Source: Janthinobacterium sp. J1-1 (lineage in GTDB: Bacteria > Pseudomonadota > Gammaproteobacteria > Burkholderiales > Burkholderiaceae_D). Taken from it: a DNA stretch of 64,000 nucleotides. Shown here in pieces: positions 38,613 to 49,600 of the stretch. Under the pieces are notes generated by a model. It did no database searches. It was not told the origin of the DNA and saw only the letters and a program-made list of their open reading frames with translations. The stretch covers positions 5,580,001-5,644,000 of the forward strand of contig NZ_CP132339.1 of assembly GCF_030944405.1 (NCBI RefSeq). The letters are read 5' to 3'. The first letter of the stretch is position 1. Each line of letters starts with the position of its first letter. The translations under genes were made by a program, and so were the position numbers.

Positions 38613-41600
38613 ATGAATCAATTTCGGCATAGCCTGCGCGCAGTTCCACTGCTGCCGCTGGTATTGGCGCTGGCGGCCTGCGGCGGTGGTGGCGGCAGCG
38701 AAACAACGACGGCGGCGTTGCCCACGGCGCAGCTGGGCGCGGTAGTGTCGTCGGAAACCGTGCTCACGCCCGTCGGCGCCACGGCCAGTTCGGCCGAACG
38801 GGGCGACCTGTCGGCGGCGGCGGCCATCGACCGCAACGACAGCACGCGCTGGGGCAGCGGCTTTAGCGATGGCGAATACCTGACGCTCGATTTCGGCGTG
38901 TCGAAACCGATCACCCGCGTGCGCATCTCGTGGGAAAACGCGCACGCCAGCGCCTACCTGCTGCAAGTCTCGGATGACCTGAACAACTGGACCACCATCC
39001 GCAGCGTCGACAACAGCAGCGGTGGCGTCGAGGACATCACGGGCCTGTCGGGCCAGGGTCGCTACCTGCGCATGCAGGGCGTCAAGCGCGCCGGCCAGTA
39101 CGGCTATTCCATCTTCGAGATCCAGGCGTTTACCGGCACGCCGGCCACCGTGCCGGCAGAACCGCCGGTGACGCCGCCCGTGGCGCCAAGCGACCCGACC
39201 CAGCCGGGCGTAGCGATCAAGCCGGTCGCCGCCACCTCGTCGCCGGTGGAAAACCCCGGCATGTCGGCCGCCATGGCGATCGACGGCAAGAGCGCCACGC
39301 GCTGGGACAGCAGCTTTGAAGACGGCGCCTGGATCCAGTTCGACTTCGGCGCGCCGACCGCCATCGGTTATATGCAACTGCAATGGGAAAACGCCTACGG
39401 CAAGGAGTATGCCTTGCAGACCTCGAACGACGGCAACACCTGGACCCAGGTACGCTACGTCGCGAACGGCAAGGGCGGCACCGAAGAATTCTTCAACCTG
39501 GGCGTCACCGCGCGCTTTATTCGCCTGCAGGGCGTGGCGCGCGCCACCCAGTATGGCTATTCGCTGCTGGAAGCGGTGTTCAAGTCGCCCGGCAGCGACA
39601 ATTCCCTGCCGCTGCAAACCACCTCGGCGCTGAAATTCCCGCTCGATGGCAGCGCCCTGGTGCCCCTGCCCTCCGCCAGGGAACCGCTTGAAACGCTGCA
39701 GTTCTCGCTGGCCGACGGCACCCTGGTGACGCGCTTCGGCGCGCGCGGCCTGGCCCGCCATGGCCGCGAACGGGGCGAGGAATGGAACGAGATCGGCTAC
39801 GGCCCGAACGAGACGGTCGACCCGGTTACCGGCCTGGCCGTCGACAAGGGGCCGGGCAACTACCTCACCTTCGTGCCGCAATACTTCAAGAACCGCACCT
39901 GGGGCGTCGAGATCATCGACAACAGCAAGGTGGCGGGCGTGACCAAACCGACCCTGATCGTCAACCAGTACACCACGGTCGACTTCCTGTCCGGCGGCGT
40001 GGCCTTCTTCCGCGGCTTCGACCGCCCCGGCGTGACGGGCTACGGCTGGATGTCGCCCGGCGAACTGGTCGACCGCAACGTCCCCGTGTGCAAACCGCTG
40101 GCCTACCCGGCCGCCGGCAAGCTCAATACCGCCAACGGCATCAACGGCGCCTGTACCCTGTTGATCAAGGAGTATCCGGGCCATGGCGGACTCGATGCCA
40201 ACGGCATGCCGAATGGCACGGACGTCAAGGCGCGCGCCCTGGTGTCCGGCGACATCATCGAAGTGTCGCCGTCGATGTTTTCCACCAAGGAGGCGATGGC
40301 GGCCCAGGGCGACGATGGCGGCATCCGCTACTACTCGTATGAATGGACGTATGTGGTGGGCGCCGGCCTGCGGCCGTGGTATGGCGTGCAGCCGCGCCTC
40401 AATTCCGTGCCGCTGCCGGCCGAGACGCTGTCGGGCGGCCTCGGTTCCGTGTCCTATAACTACTCGGACAACGCGCTGTTCATGTTCCAGCAGCCGCACA
40501 ACCATATCGGCATGCAGAACATGCAGCGCTTTGTCGAAGGCCGGCGCCTGGTGCACACCAATTTCCGCACCGGCGAACACAATGAAGGCGGCAACGACCG
40601 CTACGCGCCGGCCGTCGGCCTGCAGGGCCAGCGCTACACACAGTCGGCGTGTATCGCCTGCCACGTCAACAATGGCCGCAGCCCGGCGCCCGCCTCCATC
40701 AACCAGCGCCTCGACATGATGGCCGTGCGGGTCGCCGCGCTCGATGCAGCCGGCCAGCAGGTGCCGCATCCGCAATACGGCACGGCGATCCAGATGAACG
40801 CCGTGTCCGGCAGCGGCGTGCCGCAGAACTGGGGCAACAGCGTGGCCGTCGGCGGTTTCGAAACCAGCAAGGTCACCCTGGCCGATGGCACGCAAGTCGA
40901 ATTGCGCAAGCCGACGCTGGCCTTCGACGGCGCCGTGCCGGCCATCGTCTCGCTGCGCGCCGCGCCGCCGATGATCGGCACCGGCTTGCTCGAAGCGGTG
41001 CCGGAAGCGGACATCCTGGCGCGCGTGCGCTCCACCCCGGACGCCGACGGCGTCAAGGGCCAGGCCAACTTCGTGTTCGATCCGGAATCGGGCGCGGTGC
41101 GCCTGGGCCGCTTCGGCTGGAAGGCCGCCAAGGCCACCTTGCGCCAGCAGGCGGCCGAGGCCCTGCTGCTGGACATGGCCGTCACGTCGCCGGTCTATCC
41201 GAACCGCGCCTGCATTGCCGGCCCGGCCGCCTGCGCGGCCGGCGGCAAGCAGGCCGGCATCTCGGAATCGGACCTGCAGTCGATCTCGCACTACCTGGCG
41301 CTGGTGGCGGTACCGGCACAGCGCAGTGTCGCCAGCGGTTTCCCGAAAGGCGTGGCGCCGATCGACGAACTGAAGGTCGATGCGCAGCAAGTGGCAGCCG
41401 GATCGAAACTGTTCCAGGGCATGCGCTGCGCCGCCTGCCATACGGCGGAAATGAAGACCGGCTCCGGCCACCTGTTCGCCGAACTGCGCGACCAGACCAT
41501 CCGCCCCTACACCGACCTGCTGCTGCATGACATGGGCCCGGGCCTGGCCGACAAGTTCGCCGAAGGCCAGGCGCAAGGGGCCATGTGGCGCACCGCTCCG

Positions 41601-41795
41601 CTGTGGGGCATCGGCTACACGGAAAAAGTGCTGGGCAAGGAAGGCAAGGCGGGCTACCTGCATGACGGCCGCGCACGCAGCCTGACGGAAGCCATCCTGT
41701 GGCACGGCGGCGAAGGCACGCGTGCAAGGCAGCGGTTCGAAGCGCTGTCGAAGGCGGAACGCGAGTCGCTGCTGGCGTTCCTGAAGTCGCTGTAA
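38613..41795 (+). CDS. Di-haem oxidoreductase-family lipoprotein with two discoidin (F5/8C) domains
   Basis: 1060 residues. A lipoprotein signal (PLVLALAACGGGGGS, lipobox LAAC) is followed by two F5/8 type C modules: about 48-175 (ATASSAERGDLSAAAAIDRN, DSTRWGSGF) and about 200-335 (MSAAMAIDGKSATRWDSSFE). The DHOR/DUF1111 part begins near 370. Two c-type haem sites are visible: C680-I-A-C683-H and C939-A-A-C942-H. DHOR proteins are MauG-like di-haem enzymes, sometimes acting in respiration or peroxide use; the redox partner here is unknown. Discoidin modules usually bind glycans, so the protein may anchor on extracellular polysaccharide or cell wall. Length is about double that of simple DHOR proteins because of the modules. 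Confidence 0.85.
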   Translation: MNQFRHSLRAVPLLPLVLALAACGGGGGSETTTAALPTAQLGAVVSSETVLTPVGATASSAERGDLSAAAAIDRNDSTRWGSGFSDGEYLTLDFGVSKPITRVRISWENAHASAYLLQVSDDLNNWTTIRSVDNSSGGVEDITGLSGQGRYLRMQGVKRAGQYGYSIFEIQAFTGTPATVPAEPPVTPPVAPSDPTQPGVAIKPVAATSSPVENPGMSAAMAIDGKSATRWDSSFEDGAWIQFDFGAPTAIGYMQLQWENAYGKEYALQTSNDGNTWTQVRYVANGKGGTEEFFNLGVTARFIRLQGVARATQYGYSLLEAVFKSPGSDNSLPLQTTSALKFPLDGSALVPLPSAREPLETLQFSLADGTLVTRFGARGLARHGRERGEEWNEIGYGPNETVDPVTGLAVDKGPGNYLTFVPQYFKNRTWGVEIIDNSKVAGVTKPTLIVNQYTTVDFLSGGVAFFRGFDRPGVTGYGWMSPGELVDRNVPVCKPLAYPAAGKLNTANGINGACTLLIKEYPGHGGLDANGMPNGTDVKARALVSGDIIEVSPSMFSTKEAMAAQGDDGGIRYYSYEWTYVVGAGLRPWYGVQPRLNSVPLPAETLSGGLGSVSYNYSDNALFMFQQPHNHIGMQNMQRFVEGRRLVHTNFRTGEHNEGGNDRYAPAVGLQGQRYTQSACIACHVNNGRSPAPASINQRLDMMAVRVAALDAAGQQVPHPQYGTAIQMNAVSGSGVPQNWGNSVAVGGFETSKVTLADGTQVELRKPTLAFDGAVPAIVSLRAAPPMIGTGLLEAVPEADILARVRSTPDADGVKGQANFVFDPESGAVRLGRFGWKAAKATLRQQAAEALLLDMAVTSPVYPNRACIAGPAACAAGGKQAGISESDLQSISHYLALVAVPAQRSVASGFPKGVAPIDELKVDAQQVAAGSKLFQGMRCAACHTAEMKTGSGHLFAELRDQTIRPYTDLLLHDMGPGLADKFAEGQAQGAMWRTAPLWGIGYTEKVLGKEGKAGYLHDGRARSLTEAILWHGGEGTRARQRFEALSKAERESLLAFLKSL

Positions 41796-41805
41796 CGTTG
41801 CAAAA

Positions 41806-41829
41806 GGGCCGGCGCCAGCGCGCCGGCCC
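41806..41829. terminator. Convergent terminator between the di-haem gene and yajD
   Basis: GGGCCGGCGC-CAGC-GCGCCGGCCC, a perfect 10-bp stem. On the minus strand it is followed by TTTT (ending yajD transcripts); on the plus strand the tail is CT-rich and weaker. Confidence 0.75.
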
Positions 41830-41835
41830 TCCTCT

Positions 41836-42207
41836 TCAGTCCTTTTTCTTGATCAGCCCCGCCAGCGCCGCGAACGGGTTGTGCGTGGCCTGCGCCACCT
41901 CGGCCGACAGCAAACCCGCGCCACGGTCCGCTTCCAGATAGCGCGAGTGCTCGTTGTCGTGACAGTACAGGCACAGCAGCTCCCAGTTGCTGCCGTCGGG
42001 CGGGTTGTTGTCGTGATTATGGTCGCGGTGATGCACGGTCAACTGCTGCACGTTGGCGCGCGTGAATTCGCGCATGCAGCGGCCGCAGATCCACGGATAC
42101 ATTTTCAGCGAACGTTCGCGGTAGCCGCTCTCGCGCTGGTCGGCGGCGCGGCGCGCTTCGGCGACGATTTTGTCCAGCCGGGCCGCGTCGGGCTTTTTGG
42201 TTTGCAT
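41836..42207 (-). CDS. yajD: HNH nuclease-fold protein YajD
   Basis: 123 residues. HNH zinc-finger features include CGRCMREF, then HHRDHNHDNNPPDGSNWELL and CLYCHDNEHSRY. YajD proteins are small HNH endonuclease-like proteins of unknown substrate. ATG 42207 was chosen over an upstream TTG. A strong terminator lies directly after the stop. Confidence 0.87.
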   Translation of the reverse strand: MQTKKPDAARLDKIVAEARRAADQRESGYRERSLKMYPWICGRCMREFTRANVQQLTVHHRDHNHDNNPPDGSNWELLCLYCHDNEHSRYLEADRGAGLLSAEVAQATHNPFAALAGLIKKKD

Positions 42208-42398
42208 GGCAAGCAACTTTCAAGATGGGAGGGAGAAGCCGCCATTTTAGCGCCAGCGCCAGCCAAACTGGCGGTAGCGGCAGCGTCTTGTCACGGCTGG
42301 ACAACTTTTTTAGCTTAAATTGCGCCATGGGGCTTTGATTTAACGCAAAATAGACTGAGCGAACCACCCTTCCATGACTCTTGCGCGCAAACATATCG

Positions 42399-45300
42399 AT
42401 GACAAGAACCCTGCAACGCCTGGCCAGCCGTGTTTACAACGTCAGCCTGCTTCCCCTGTTCGCGCTGCCGCTGCTGCTGGCGCTGTGGGGCGGCCTGGTC
42501 TACCAAGTGGGCCAGGAACGCGCCGGCGCCAGGCGCGACGCGGTGGCGGCCAGCCAGTCGCTGGCGCGCACCCTGGCCGACCATACCGGCTATATCCTGC
42601 GCCAGACAGATCACGCCACCCAGCTGTTCAAACTGCAATATGAAGCCACCGGCGCCCGCCTCTTGCTGGCCCGGTTCACGCGCACCCAGGGCCTGATGGA
42701 CAGCGTGCTGCCGTCCAAGCTGGAGCTGCCGATCGCCGTCACCGACGGGCTTGGCAATATCGTCGACAGCGCCAATGGCCATGCGGCCGGCAACCTGGCC
42801 GGCCAGCCCTTCTTTCGCACCCTGGCGGCCACGCCCGGCGATATCGCCCTGGTCGACACGCCGGTGGTCGATGCCGCCAGCAAGAAATGGATGATACGCT
42901 CGGCGCGCCGCCTGAACGATGGCGAAGGCCGCTTTGCCGGCGTCATCGTGATCCTGGTCGACCCCACCTATTTTGTCGACGACTATGACCGCCTGAACCT
43001 CGACGAACACGGCGCGCTGATGCTGGTCTCGCGCGACAGCGGCCACTCGGTGGGCCGCATCGGCGAACGGCTGGTCATCAGCGACAGGATCGACTTTCGC
43101 ATGCCGGGCCCGCCCACCCATGCGCCTGACGAAGCGGACATCACGCCGCCGCTGGACGCCACACCGCGCATCTACAGCTACCGCGACCTGGGCCGCTATC
43201 CGCTGCTGGCGGTGGTGGGCGTGAGCAGCGCCACCGCGCTGGCCCATTTCGAGCACCGGCGCCGCGTGTATATCGGCGTGCTGCTGCTGGCCAGCTTCCT
43301 GATCATCGGCTTCACTGCCCTGCTGATGCGCCAGAGCGGGCGGCTGCGGCGCAGCATCCGCCAGGCCAAGGACGCCCAGGCGCTGCTGCGCGCGGCGCAC
43401 CAGGGCAGCCTCGATTCGGTGATGCTGCTGAAAGCCTGGCGCCCGGCACCGGGCAAGCCACCCGAGGACTTCATTTTCGCCGACGTCAACGAGCGCGCCG
43501 CCGAAGTGCTGGGCAAGCCGCGCGCCGAACTGCTGGGCCAGCGCGCGCTGCCGCTGGCGCCCGTGCTGCGCGACGAGCGCTTCTTCCAGCGCTTCGTGCT
43601 GGTGATGGAGTCGGGCCAGCCGCTGGAAGACGAATTCGAACTGGCCTTGCCACACGGCGGCACGCGCTGGCTGCGCCACCAGATCGTGCCGATCAGCGAC
43701 GGCGTGGCCGTCACCTCGCGCGACATCAGCGCGCGCAAACGCGACGAACTGGCGCTGCAGGACAACCGCAGCTTCCTGCAATCCCTGATCGATCACCTGC
43801 CGGTCATGGTCTACGTGAAAAGTGCGCGGTTTGAGAACTTCGGCCAGATGGAGGTGTGGAACCGGGCCGCCGAAGACATCACCGGCTACCTGGCCGGCGA
43901 CGTGATCGGCAAGACCGACTGCGCCGCCTTCCCGGCGGACTTCGGCCTGCACGACGAAGCGGACGACCGCGCCATCCTGGCCGAGCGGGGCGTGATCGAC
44001 CATCCTGAAAAGCCGCTGCGCCTGCCCGACGGCAGCGTATGCCACCTGCACGCGGTATCGGTGCCGGTGTTCGACGAGCGCGGCCAGGTCGAGCATATCC
44101 TCGGCATCGCCGAAGACATTTCGCAGCGCCGCCAGCAGGAACAGGCGCTGCGCCAGAACCAGGCAGAACTGGCGGCCGTCAACGACGCCTCGCCACTGGG
44201 CCTGGTGCGGCTGGACCGCGAAGGCCGCTGCACCTATGTCAACCGCACTTTTGAAGCGATCACCGGCCAGCCGCGCGCGTCGGCTCTGGGCGCCGGCTGG
44301 ACCAGCGCCCTGCACCCCGACGATTTTCCGCTGATGCACGCGGCCTTGGCCCAGCTGCGGCGCAGCCACACGCCGTTCCAGTCCACCCTGCGCTGGCTGC
44401 ACCGCGACGGCAAGCTGGTGTGGGTCTCGATGAAGATCGCGCCCATCCTGGTCGACGGCAGCATCGAGGGCTATGTGGGCAGCCTGGACGACATCACCAT
44501 CCTGCGCGAATCCGAAGTGGCGCTGCTGGAAAGCGAAGCGCGCCTGCGCACCATCGCCAACGCCCTGCCGGCCATGATCGCCTATGTCGACGCCGACGAG
44601 ATCTACCGCTTCCTGAACCTGGCCTACGAGCGCGAGTTCGGCCTGACCGGCTTGCAGGCGCTGGGACGCAGCGTGCGCGAAACCGTGGGCGCCGTGCGCT
44701 ACGGCACGGTGGCGCCGTATATCGCGCGCGTGCTGGCCGGCGAAACGCTGAGCTTTGAAGAGGACGACGTCAAGGAGGGCATAGCACGCTGCATGGAAGT
44801 GATCTATATCCCGCAGATCGGCGAAGACCATCCGCAAGTGGTGGGCTTTCACGTGATGCGCCAGGATATCACCGTGCAGAAGCGTGAAAAACAGCGCCTG
44901 CTGCAGCTGGCCCAGGTCGATGCGCTGACCGGTTTGTCGAACCGCGCCGGCTTCGTGCAAAAGCTCACCGACGCCATGCACGCCAGCCGCAAGCAGGGCC
45001 GGCTGATGGCCGTCATGTACATGGACATCGACCGCTTCAAGCCGGTCAACGACACCCACGGCCACGGCACCGGCGACGCCCTGCTGCGCGCCTTTGCCCA
45101 GCGCCTGACGCAAACCATGCGCGCCACCGACATCATCGCGCGCCTCGGCGGCGACGAATTCACCATCATCATGGAGAGCATCAGCCGGCCCGAAGACGCG
45201 GCCGTGCTGGCCGCCAATATCGTCTACGCCATGCGCCAGCCGTTCGAACTCGATGGCATCACCGTCGATATCTCGGCCAGCATCGGCGTGGCCTACTACC

Positions 45301-45410
45301 GCAACGAAGACATCTCGCCGGCCGCCCTGCTGCAGCAGGCCGACGTGCTGCTGTACGAGGCCAAGCAGGACGGCCGCAATACCTACCGGGCGGCGGCCAT
45401 GATCAGCTAG
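42399..45410 (+). CDS. PAS-rich membrane diguanylate cyclase
   Basis: 1003 residues from ATG 42399. Two membrane helices (about 17-40 and 290-310) frame a periplasmic sensory domain resembling dCache. Four PAS-like domains follow (from about 330 to 835), then a GGDEF domain (about 840-1000). The active loop is intact (GGDEF at 917-921) and an inhibitory I-site RATD at 908-911 lies exactly five residues before it, so feedback by c-di-GMP is likely. No EAL domain. It should make c-di-GMP in response to periplasmic and cytoplasmic signals. Expressed divergently from yajD. Confidence 0.88.
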   Translation: MTRTLQRLASRVYNVSLLPLFALPLLLALWGGLVYQVGQERAGARRDAVAASQSLARTLADHTGYILRQTDHATQLFKLQYEATGARLLLARFTRTQGLMDSVLPSKLELPIAVTDGLGNIVDSANGHAAGNLAGQPFFRTLAATPGDIALVDTPVVDAASKKWMIRSARRLNDGEGRFAGVIVILVDPTYFVDDYDRLNLDEHGALMLVSRDSGHSVGRIGERLVISDRIDFRMPGPPTHAPDEADITPPLDATPRIYSYRDLGRYPLLAVVGVSSATALAHFEHRRRVYIGVLLLASFLIIGFTALLMRQSGRLRRSIRQAKDAQALLRAAHQGSLDSVMLLKAWRPAPGKPPEDFIFADVNERAAEVLGKPRAELLGQRALPLAPVLRDERFFQRFVLVMESGQPLEDEFELALPHGGTRWLRHQIVPISDGVAVTSRDISARKRDELALQDNRSFLQSLIDHLPVMVYVKSARFENFGQMEVWNRAAEDITGYLAGDVIGKTDCAAFPADFGLHDEADDRAILAERGVIDHPEKPLRLPDGSVCHLHAVSVPVFDERGQVEHILGIAEDISQRRQQEQALRQNQAELAAVNDASPLGLVRLDREGRCTYVNRTFEAITGQPRASALGAGWTSALHPDDFPLMHAALAQLRRSHTPFQSTLRWLHRDGKLVWVSMKIAPILVDGSIEGYVGSLDDITILRESEVALLESEARLRTIANALPAMIAYVDADEIYRFLNLAYEREFGLTGLQALGRSVRETVGAVRYGTVAPYIARVLAGETLSFEEDDVKEGIARCMEVIYIPQIGEDHPQVVGFHVMRQDITVQKREKQRLLQLAQVDALTGLSNRAGFVQKLTDAMHASRKQGRLMAVMYMDIDRFKPVNDTHGHGTGDALLRAFAQRLTQTMRATDIIARLGGDEFTIIMESISRPEDAAVLAANIVYAMRQPFELDGITVDISASIGVAYYRNEDISPAALLQQADVLLYEAKQDGRNTYRAAAMIS

Positions 45411-45453
45411 GTGGGTGGTATATTGGCGCCTGTCTCTTCTCGCCGAACCCACC

Positions 45454-46680
45454 ATGCGCCTGCTGCACACTTCCGACTGGCATCTGGGCCAGACCCTGCA
45501 CAATTACGAGCGGGGCTACGAGCACCAGCACTTCCTCGACTGGCTGCTGGCCACCCTGGTGGCCGAACGCATCGACGTGCTGCTGGTGGCCGGCGATGTG
45601 TTCGACAACGCCAACCCGTCGGCCGCCTCGCAAAAGCAGCTGTATGTGTTCCTGCAGCAGGCGCGCGCCCGCCTGCCGGCCCTGCAGATGATCGTGATCG
45701 CCGGCAACCACGATTCGGCCGGCCGGCTGGAAGCGCCGGCGCCGCTGCTGGCGGACTACGGCACCCACATGCTGGGCCATATCTTGCGCGACGAGGCCGG
45801 CCAGATCGACCTGGAACGGCTGCTGCTGCCGTTGACGGGCCCAAACGGCCAGGTCGAAGCCTGGTGCCTGGCCGTGCCTTTCCTGCGCCCCGGCGACGTG
45901 CCGAAACTGCCGGCCGGCAGCGGCCAGGACGCCTACTTGGGCGGGATTGCCCTGCTGTACCGGCAACTGACGGAACTGGCGCTGGCGCGGCGCCAGCCCG
46001 GCCAGGCCATTATCGCCATGGGCCACTGCCATATGGTGGGCGGCGAGATGTCGAACGACTCGGAGCGGCGCATCGTCATCGGCGGCACCGAGATGCTGCC
46101 CTCGGGGATTTTCGATCCGGCGATCGCCTATGCGGCGCTGGGCCATCTGCACCTGGCGCAGGCGGTCGGCGGCCAGCCGCATATCCGCTACTGCGGCAGC
46201 CCGATCCCGCTGTCGTTCGCCGAAGTGCATTACCGCCACCAGGTGCTGTGCCTCGATATCGCCGGCGAACGATTGCAGGAAGTGCGCGCCATCGACATTC
46301 CACGCGCCGTGCCGCTGCTGCGCGTGCCCGACAAACCGGCGCCGGTGGCCGAGGTGCTGGCGCAGCTGGCCGCGCTCGACCTTCCCGACGCGCCGATGGA
46401 GGCCCAGCCTTTCCTGGAAGTACGCGTGCGCCTGGACGCGCCCGAACCGGGCCTGCGCACGCGCATCGAAGCGGCGCTGGACGGCAAGCCGGTGCGCCTG
46501 GCCAAGATCGAGACCTCGAGCGCGGCCAGGTCCACCGCCATTGAATCGATGACACTGGACCAGCTGGCGCAGCTGCAGCCCGACGAAATCTTCCGCCGCC
46601 TGTACCAGCAAAAATTCGGCAAGGAAGCGCCGCCCGAACAACTGTCGGCGCTGGCGGAACTGCTGTTGCCCCAATACTGA
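45454..46680 (+). CDS. sbcD: Exonuclease subunit SbcD (Mre11 homologue)
   Basis: 408 residues. The calcineurin-like nuclease motifs are HTSDWHLGQ, VAGDVFDNANP, IAGNHDSAGRL and GHCHM/GHLH. I chose ATG 45454 since the nuclease motif starts at once; an earlier frame adds 13 residues overlapping the upstream gene. Together with SbcC it opens DNA hairpins and cleaves double-strand ends. sbcC follows after 6 bp. Confidence 0.95.
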   Translation: MRLLHTSDWHLGQTLHNYERGYEHQHFLDWLLATLVAERIDVLLVAGDVFDNANPSAASQKQLYVFLQQARARLPALQMIVIAGNHDSAGRLEAPAPLLADYGTHMLGHILRDEAGQIDLERLLLPLTGPNGQVEAWCLAVPFLRPGDVPKLPAGSGQDAYLGGIALLYRQLTELALARRQPGQAIIAMGHCHMVGGEMSNDSERRIVIGGTEMLPSGIFDPAIAYAALGHLHLAQAVGGQPHIRYCGSPIPLSFAEVHYRHQVLCLDIAGERLQEVRAIDIPRAVPLLRVPDKPAPVAEVLAQLAALDLPDAPMEAQPFLEVRVRLDAPEPGLRTRIEAALDGKPVRLAKIETSSAARSTAIESMTLDQLAQLQPDEIFRRLYQQKFGKEAPPEQLSALAELLLPQY

Positions 46681-46686
46681 AGAATC

Positions 46687-49600
46687 ATGAAAATCCTCAA
46701 TATCAGCGGCAAGAACCTGGCCTCGCTGGCCGGCGAATTCATGGTCGACTTCGAGCAGGAGCCCCTGGCCTCCGCCGGCCTGTTCGCCATCAGCGGCCCC
46801 ACGGGCGCGGGCAAAAGTACCCTGCTCGACGCGCTGTGCCTGGCCTTGTACGACGCCACGCCGCGCCTGCTCAAGGTACAGGGCCGCAACGCCCTGCCCG
46901 ACGTCGGCAAGGAAACCGTCAACGCCCAGGATACGCGCACCCTGCTGCGCCGCGGCACGCCGGACGGCTACGCGCAGGTCGATTTCGTCGGCAACGACGG
47001 CCACAGCTACCGCGCGCGCTGGAGCGTGCGCCGCTCGCGCACCAAGGCCGAAGGCGCGCTGCAGGCCACCGCCATGCAGTTGCACCAGCTGCCCGCGGTG
47101 CAGGCCATCGGCGGCACCAAGACGGAAGTCAAGGAGGCGATCGAACAGCGCATCGGCCTGTCGTTCGACCAGTTTACGCGCGCCGTGCTGCTGGCGCAGA
47201 ACGAGTTTTCCACCTTCCTGAAAACCGAGGACAACGAGCGCGGCGAACTGCTGGAAACCCTGACCGGCAGCACCATCTATTCCGATATCTCGATACGCGC
47301 TTTTGAACGCGCCAAGCAGGAAAAACAGGCGCTGGAACGCCTCGCCGACAAGCTGGCCGACCAGCGCCCCTTGCCCGCCGAAGAGCGTGCGCAGGTCGAA
47401 CAGCAAGGCGCGCAAGCGGAAGCGGCCTTGCAGCAGCTGGAACTGCATAAAGCTGTGCTGGAATTGCAGCAGCGCTGGCACGGCGATGCGCAGCGATTGC
47501 AAGTCCAGGCCAGGCAAGCCAGCGACGCGCTCGATGCGGCAAGCGTGGCGTGCAACGCCGCCGATACGCGCCGCGACGCGCTGGCGCAGTGGGACTTGCT
47601 GCAGCCGGCCCGCCCGCTACTGGCGGACGTGGCGCGCCTGCAGCGCGACAGCGACGCCGCCGCGCTGGCGGTATCCACGGCGCGCCAGCAGGCGCAGGAT
47701 GCCTTGGCTGGCCAGGAGCAACTGGCCGTGGCCGCCCTGCACGCCTCGACGCAGTTGCAGGCGCAGGAGGCGGCGCAGCGCGATGCGGCGCCGCTGCTTG
47801 ACCAGGCCAAGGCGCTCGACGCCAGCATCGCCGCGCAATTGCCGGCCCACCGCCAGGCCAGGGACGCCGCGCAGGCGGCAGATACGGCCAACGACGCGGC
47901 GCGCGCCCAGCTGCTGGCGCTGCAACAGCACCAGAAGGATTTGAATACACAGCAGCAAACGGCATCGCAATGGCTGGCCGGCCATCGTCACTGGCAGGCG
48001 CTGGCGAAAGACTGGACCTTGTGGGACCAGCTGTTTGCCCAGGCCGGTCAGGCGGCCGCGCAGGCCGACACGCTGGATGCCACCCTGGCGCAGGCGGCGC
48101 AACTGGTAGCCCAGGCCACGCAGGACGCCGGCAGCGCGCAGGATGCGCTGGCGGCCGCCGTCAACAAGACGGCCACGCTGGAAGAACAAAGGACGGAGGC
48201 GGCCGCCAAGGTGCAGGTCATCGATGGCGAACAGTTGCCGGCGCAGCGCCAGCAGCTGGAAAGCCACGCCAAAGTGCTGGCGGCGGCCGACAAGACCTGG
48301 GCCGAACTGTCGCGCCAGCAGCAGCAGCTGGCGCACTGGCAAGCCAGGACGGCGCAACTGGCGCAGGCCGCCGCTGCCGAAAACGCGGCGCTGGCGCAGG
48401 AAGCGGCCAAGACGCCCATCATCGAGGCCTCGCTGGCGCAGGCCGAAAAAGCGTTAAAAGGCGCGGAAGCGGCATGCGCGGCCAGCGTCGAGCAGCTGCG
48501 CGCCACCCTGGTCGATGACGCGCCCTGCCCCGTCTGCGGCGCGCTCGAACACCCGTATCAACACGCCGACCATGCGCTGCACGCCATGCTGGCCAGCCTG
48601 CAGGAAGGCGTGCGTGACTGCCGCGCCCAGGCGCAAGTCAATACCCGACAGCTGGCGGCGCACCAGGCCGCCTTGCACGGCTACGCACGCGAACAGGCGG
48701 GGGCGGTGCAGGAGCTCGATGTGCTGCCGCCAAAGATAGCCGGCCTCGCCACCCAATGGCAGGCGCAGTCAAGCGGCCTGCAAGTGCCCGAAGAGTGCTT
48801 GCGAGGCGCATGGTTCGGCGAACAGCTCGCCGCCAATGAAGCGGGACTGCAGGCACTGGCCGCACAGGAAAGCGCACTGCGCCTGGCCAATGCACGACGC
48901 GAGCAGGTACAAGCCGCGCATGAACAGGCGACGCAGGAACAGGCACGCCTGACCGCCCTGGTATCGCAAGCACAGGCGCGGCTGGCGCAGCTGCAGGCGC
49001 AGCAGGCGGCGGCCAGCGACAAGGGACAGACGGCGCGCGCCCATCTAGACGCCTTGCTGGCGCAACTGGATAGCGCCTTTGGCGACGCCGATGGGGCGGA
49101 GGACTGGAAGGACACCTGGCGCCAGGGACCGGCGGATTTCCGCACCGCGCGGCAGGCCGAAAGCCAGCAATGGAGCAAACAGCAGGCGGCGCAGGACGAA
49201 CGCGGCCAGGCGCTGCTGACGGTGGCGGCACAGCTGGAAGCGCTGGACACGGCCGTCGCCAGAGCGCGCCAGGCGGCGCAGGACGCCGATACGGCCTTCA
49301 AGGCGCTGGACACGAAACTGATCGCCACCCAGGCCGAACGTGCCGCGCTGTGGCAGGGCCAGCCGGTGCTGGATGTGGAGCGCGCGCTGGCGGGCGCCGT
49401 CGAGACGGCCAGGACCACCCTGGCCGCGCGGCAGGCGGCGGTGCAGCAAGCCAGCGAGCAGCGCACGCGGTTTGATGAAGCGCGCGCGCAAGCCATGCGG
49501 CGCCTGGACAGCCTGCAGGCACAGGCAGCAGTCGCGGCAACGGCACTGGAGGACTGGTTGCGCCAGTTCCAGCATGATCATCCTGAACACGCACCGGACG

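Noticed and set aside
38598..41705. 1035-aa minus-strand open frame opposite the di-haem gene
   Set aside because: Shadow of the plus-strand gene: no domain, extreme R/H/Q composition, and the plus frame has signal, discoidin and haem motifs.
42315..45503. 1062-aa minus-strand open frame opposite the GGDEF gene
   Set aside because: Composition typical of antisense in high-GC DNA; the plus frame has an intact GGDEF domain.
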